Positions 60,957-64,000 of a DNA stretch of 64,000 nucleotides are shown here, piece by piece. A program made the position numbers and the translations under genes. The notes under the pieces are model-generated. The model ran no database searches. It saw nothing but the letters and a program-made list of their open reading frames with translations, and was not told where the DNA came from. Source of the DNA: Polytrichum commune (lineage: Eukaryota; Streptophyta; Polytrichopsida; Polytrichales; Polytrichaceae); NCBI GenBank assembly GCA_950295325.1, contig OX485804.1, positions 5,704,001 through 5,768,000 on the forward strand. Direction: 5' to 3'. Each line of letters starts with the position of its first letter. Position 1 is the first letter of the stretch.

Positions 60957-61180
60957 TGTGGAATCCTGAACTGTGCGCTGGGGATGTGGTTGCAAATTTT
61001 GGTGTTCGCCCTCACCACTCGCGGCTTGGGCACCTGTTGTGGTTGTTGGTCGCTGATGCAAACGTTGTGCGAGCTAAATTGAACAATTCGTCGGACTTCT
61101 CCATCATTTGTGGTGCAGCCATCGGTTACAACGATCGCCCCAAACTTCCTTGTAGCAATTTGCACAATATTGCACCTCTA
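60957..61180 (+). pseudogene. Nitroreductase fragment 2 (C-terminal part)
   Basis: It matches the last third of the intact gene: GMWLQILVFALTTRGLGTCC, then, in another frame, VRAKLNN and SIICGAAIGYNDRPKLP.SNLHN. Divergence and a frame change show an old, dead copy. Its start overlaps the region kept in fragment 1, so at least two extra copies once existed. Confidence 0.85.
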
Positions 61181-61545
61181 CAATTTTCTTTCTCTAAAAT
61201 ATCAATGGGATTTTGTTAGGGGAGCCTTAGTATTGAAAGCAGGAAGCAGATTCAGTGAGCAACAAGTAAGAGGTGGAAGGGCCCATAGATCCATAGATCA
61301 CCGTCACACCCACCAATAACTTGTGGACTCGGCAAAAAACTCTTGAAGATACATTTCTTCTGATTGATTAACTTAGTACTTGCAAATCGAATTCACTTTA
61401 CCATGCCTTAAATTATCACTTGTGTCTATCTGTTGTGTCACAATATGGAAAATCTTGTAGATTCTTGTAAAATCTAGAGATGCCACTGAACGTGTTTCTC
61501 GCACAGGTCTCAAATCAATGAACGGAGAGATCCGGCTGCTAGTTA

Positions 61546-61730
61546 CAGATGAACCGGTTGAAGTTCAAAACGTCAGGAAAACTACCGCTCATTTTAGAGG
61601 AATCTGTAGAATATACCCCAATTTAATGAAGGAAAAACCGAAAGATGTCAAGATGTAACCAGTTGGACTTGGAAACACTAGGATATCGAACGATTATGCC
61701 CAATTTTCTCTCCAGACACGGCCTCAAATG
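61546..61730. repeat. Dispersed repeat E, copy 2
   Basis: It matches 32880-33065 with the same block order (ATGAACCGGTTGAA, GAAAAACCGAAAGAT, CTTGGAAACACTAGG). Confidence 0.75.
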
Positions 61731-62014
61731 GATTTTGAATACCTAAAAAGTATCGGACAGACTACATGTTGGACGATGCAATTCATTGTGGAGAATTTAG
61801 AGGATATTTTCAAACAAAATATGTTACATTTGAGTACAGACTGTGAATTGGTGTCAGTGTGGCACGCACATTTGCAGGCATAAAACATGCTCCTGGTATT
61901 GGAGATTCTGTGTTCACGAAACTAAAATTGATTGAACTACGACATTAATAATCCCAAATAAGATTTTAGTTCAATTCTTCTTTTAAAAGATCCTATTCTC
62001 ATGGACTCACAAAC

Positions 62015-62167
62015 ATAACATTACTCAATGATGTGGGCCCTCATAATATAACAGTGAGATGCTAAGAGCACAATGTAAATTTGAGTCTCTTGACACAACT
62101 TTTTAAGCATCTCATTGTCATATTTTGAGGGCCCATGAAATGAGAGCTAAACGTTGAGTAATGTTAT
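62015..62167. repeat. Foldback element, 153 bp
   Basis: The outer pair is ATAACATTACTCAA and TTGAGTAATGTTAT. Inside, GTGGGCCCTCATAATAT pairs with ATATTTTGAGGGCCCAT and GTGAGATGCT with AGCATCTCAT. Almost the full length can form one hairpin. Confidence 0.85.
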
Positions 62168-64000
62168 TAATCATAGGGACGTTTGTGATATTGTTGGCTT
62201 CCAACAGTGACAAATGCAGTCTCTTCTTGAATCAGGCTAGATTTATGTGTTATACATTGAAAATCCTCATTACATTGTTAACCTTAAGCCCTTAATGGGA
62301 CCACCCCTAGTTGAGGGCCCAAAAAACATTGTGGTAAGAATATTGGACCATTGTTGCAAGAATACATGGTTGATTCCATACACATTAAACTTGAATCTTG
62401 CTCAATATCCGGGTTTATGCTTAGCTTAAATATGCTAGCTTGTCTAGGCCATCCGTTTAAGCAATAGGGTTAGCATAGTACCCAAATCTTCACATTTTTA
62501 TGTTTTCTTCTTGCAAATCAAAGGTCTTATTTCATAAACTGATTGTTGCAAAATTGAGAAACTCCACTAGCAATGTGTCAAAGTTCACAACTTACAAAGA
62601 ATTTGGTTAAGAAAGAGCTGAGGTGGAACTGAAATGTATATGAATCTATGTTTTATATGTAGTTGTCTATTTAGTCACTCATGTGGACCATCAAATAGGA
62701 AATATAGAGATGTCCTCTTTAGAGATGAAGAAAGGATACCAAATTACTACTATTAGGACGTGATTCTTTCCCATGGGTGGGTCAATTAAATTATTTTACA
62801 AACGACGTGCGGCATAATATAGGGAGGATTAGATTTATTTAAGATAACAATGATAAAAGAACTACAAATAATGAAGGGTTTATCAAAAGTAGACAATCCC
62901 ATCATAAGTAAAGTAGATAGGTACAAAATGTGGGCTATTACTTTTTAATAGAACTAATATAGGGCTTGAAGTTTAGGTAGTCATTTCATTGACACCCATT
63001 TAGGAAAACTTTGTGCTCGTGCATAGACTCCTACAGAGTGGGTGTTGTGTCTTTTAGCACACAATCATTCATTCTTTTGATGAATACACCTGCATTTCTA
63101 TAATGCATATGGTGTATGATATTTTAGTTATTGATATAATTGTGTATGATGTGCAGGTGTGATGTAGTTGTGTTTTGTTTTGATGTATTAGATTAGTATA
63201 TGCAAGTGTTTGTGTTCTATATGCTCTAGTTTTAGTTGGTTGGAAGTATTGAATTTGTAGTCTTCATGGTTAAAAGAATTTATTAGGTTTATATGATGGG
63301 TACACACATGGGAGTCGGTGTTTTGTGTTCTACGATTTTATTATGTGATCAAATAGTGTTGTTGTATTTTGTAATATGATCCTCAAGCACAAGTTTCTTA
63401 CAAAGGCTTCTGTGGACATGGTTTTTTTTAATCATGAAATGGTATGTATGGACAAGGTATCAAAGAACACTACAATTTCTTCACTAGGTGCCCCTAAAGA
63501 GACTTATTATTAATACTGTAGCAAATTCTAAAGGAGACACAAAAATTTGGACCTCCTCAAGTTCATTGGGTTCAAGGGATCTCGTCGCTCAACCAATTAT
63601 GTTGCTCAAGCAACAAAACTACATAAGAGGCATATAGACTATATTAATAAATTGCATTGGCATGGGAAATATAAGCAATGATAGAGTGCAAACAAATAGG
63701 CCGTTTTAGATAATTAAGTAATTGAAAGGATTTGAACCTTTAAATCATGCCTTGGAAGTAAATAGGCCCTAAATAAATACCCCTCCGCTACACATGGTAC
63801 ACAAAAATCCTATAAAGTGACCCACCCGTGTTCTTTTCAAGTCAACATGAACCAAGATGGTAAGAATGGCATCATGTTAAAAGAGACCACACTTCATATC
63901 AAAAATTAATGGTCGATTCGACCCAATAAACGTGGTCCCTTCAACACAATCCTCACAACATGGTGCCATTTGGATCATTTTATTTCATATTGAGAAAAGC
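62168..64000. other. AT-rich spacer to window end
   Basis: No gene was recognised. 62790-62960 weakly resembles 16290-16420. Other open frames are short and featureless. Confidence 0.4.

Overview
The window is nuclear DNA of a plant-lineage eukaryote. Real genes are intron-split with GT..AG junctions and in-phase exons. They lie in AT-rich DNA packed with retrotransposons, a hAT transposon, small inverted-repeat elements and minisatellites. A predicted plastid-targeted protein and a Ty3/Gypsy element carrying a cytosine methyltransferase both point to a streptophyte. A charophyte alga or a seedless land plant fits best, but the species cannot be fixed from sequence alone.

Region 1-16.2 kb is accessory DNA. 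A hAT-like fragment (about 5.2-5.8 kb) precedes a 9.4-kb Ty3/Gypsy-type retroelement at 6124-15521. The element interrupts a roughly 950-bp repeat (X). An uninterrupted inverted copy of X at about 1.04-1.99 kb acts as an empty site and defines the borders. The element encodes gag, protease, a DNA C5-cytosine methyltransferase (motifs I, II, IV, VI, VIII, IX and X), reverse transcriptase, RNase H and integrase, and ends in a PHD finger. It therefore combines a methylation writer with a likely histone-tail reader. Several in-frame stops and three frame changes make this copy dead.

Region 16.2-33 kb is AT-rich spacer, then a GC-richer segment with a 52-bp minisatellite (20.3-22.8 kb). Next comes a fully resolvable eight-exon minus-strand gene (25024-29386). 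Its 769-aa product has a transit-peptide-like N-terminus, a peptidoglycan-binding-like domain, one membrane segment and a coiled coil.

Region 33-45 kb holds a five-exon minus-strand hAT (ZNF862-like) transposase with two stops and a foldback element in intron 1. It also holds dispersed repeats, a decayed gag-like frame, and an AC-rich LINE remnant with an endonuclease motif and a degenerate 2A-like motif.

Region 45-64 kb contains a plus-strand phytanoyl-CoA dioxygenase family gene (45913-50648) whose first exon is partly duplicated upstream, nested inverted-repeat transposons (53.7-55 kb), tandem repeats (55.6-56.9 kb), and a GC-rich intronless nitroreductase gene (59549-60202) followed by two broken partial copies. 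The housekeeping-type genes show no sign of working together. The coherent system in the window is the retroelement.
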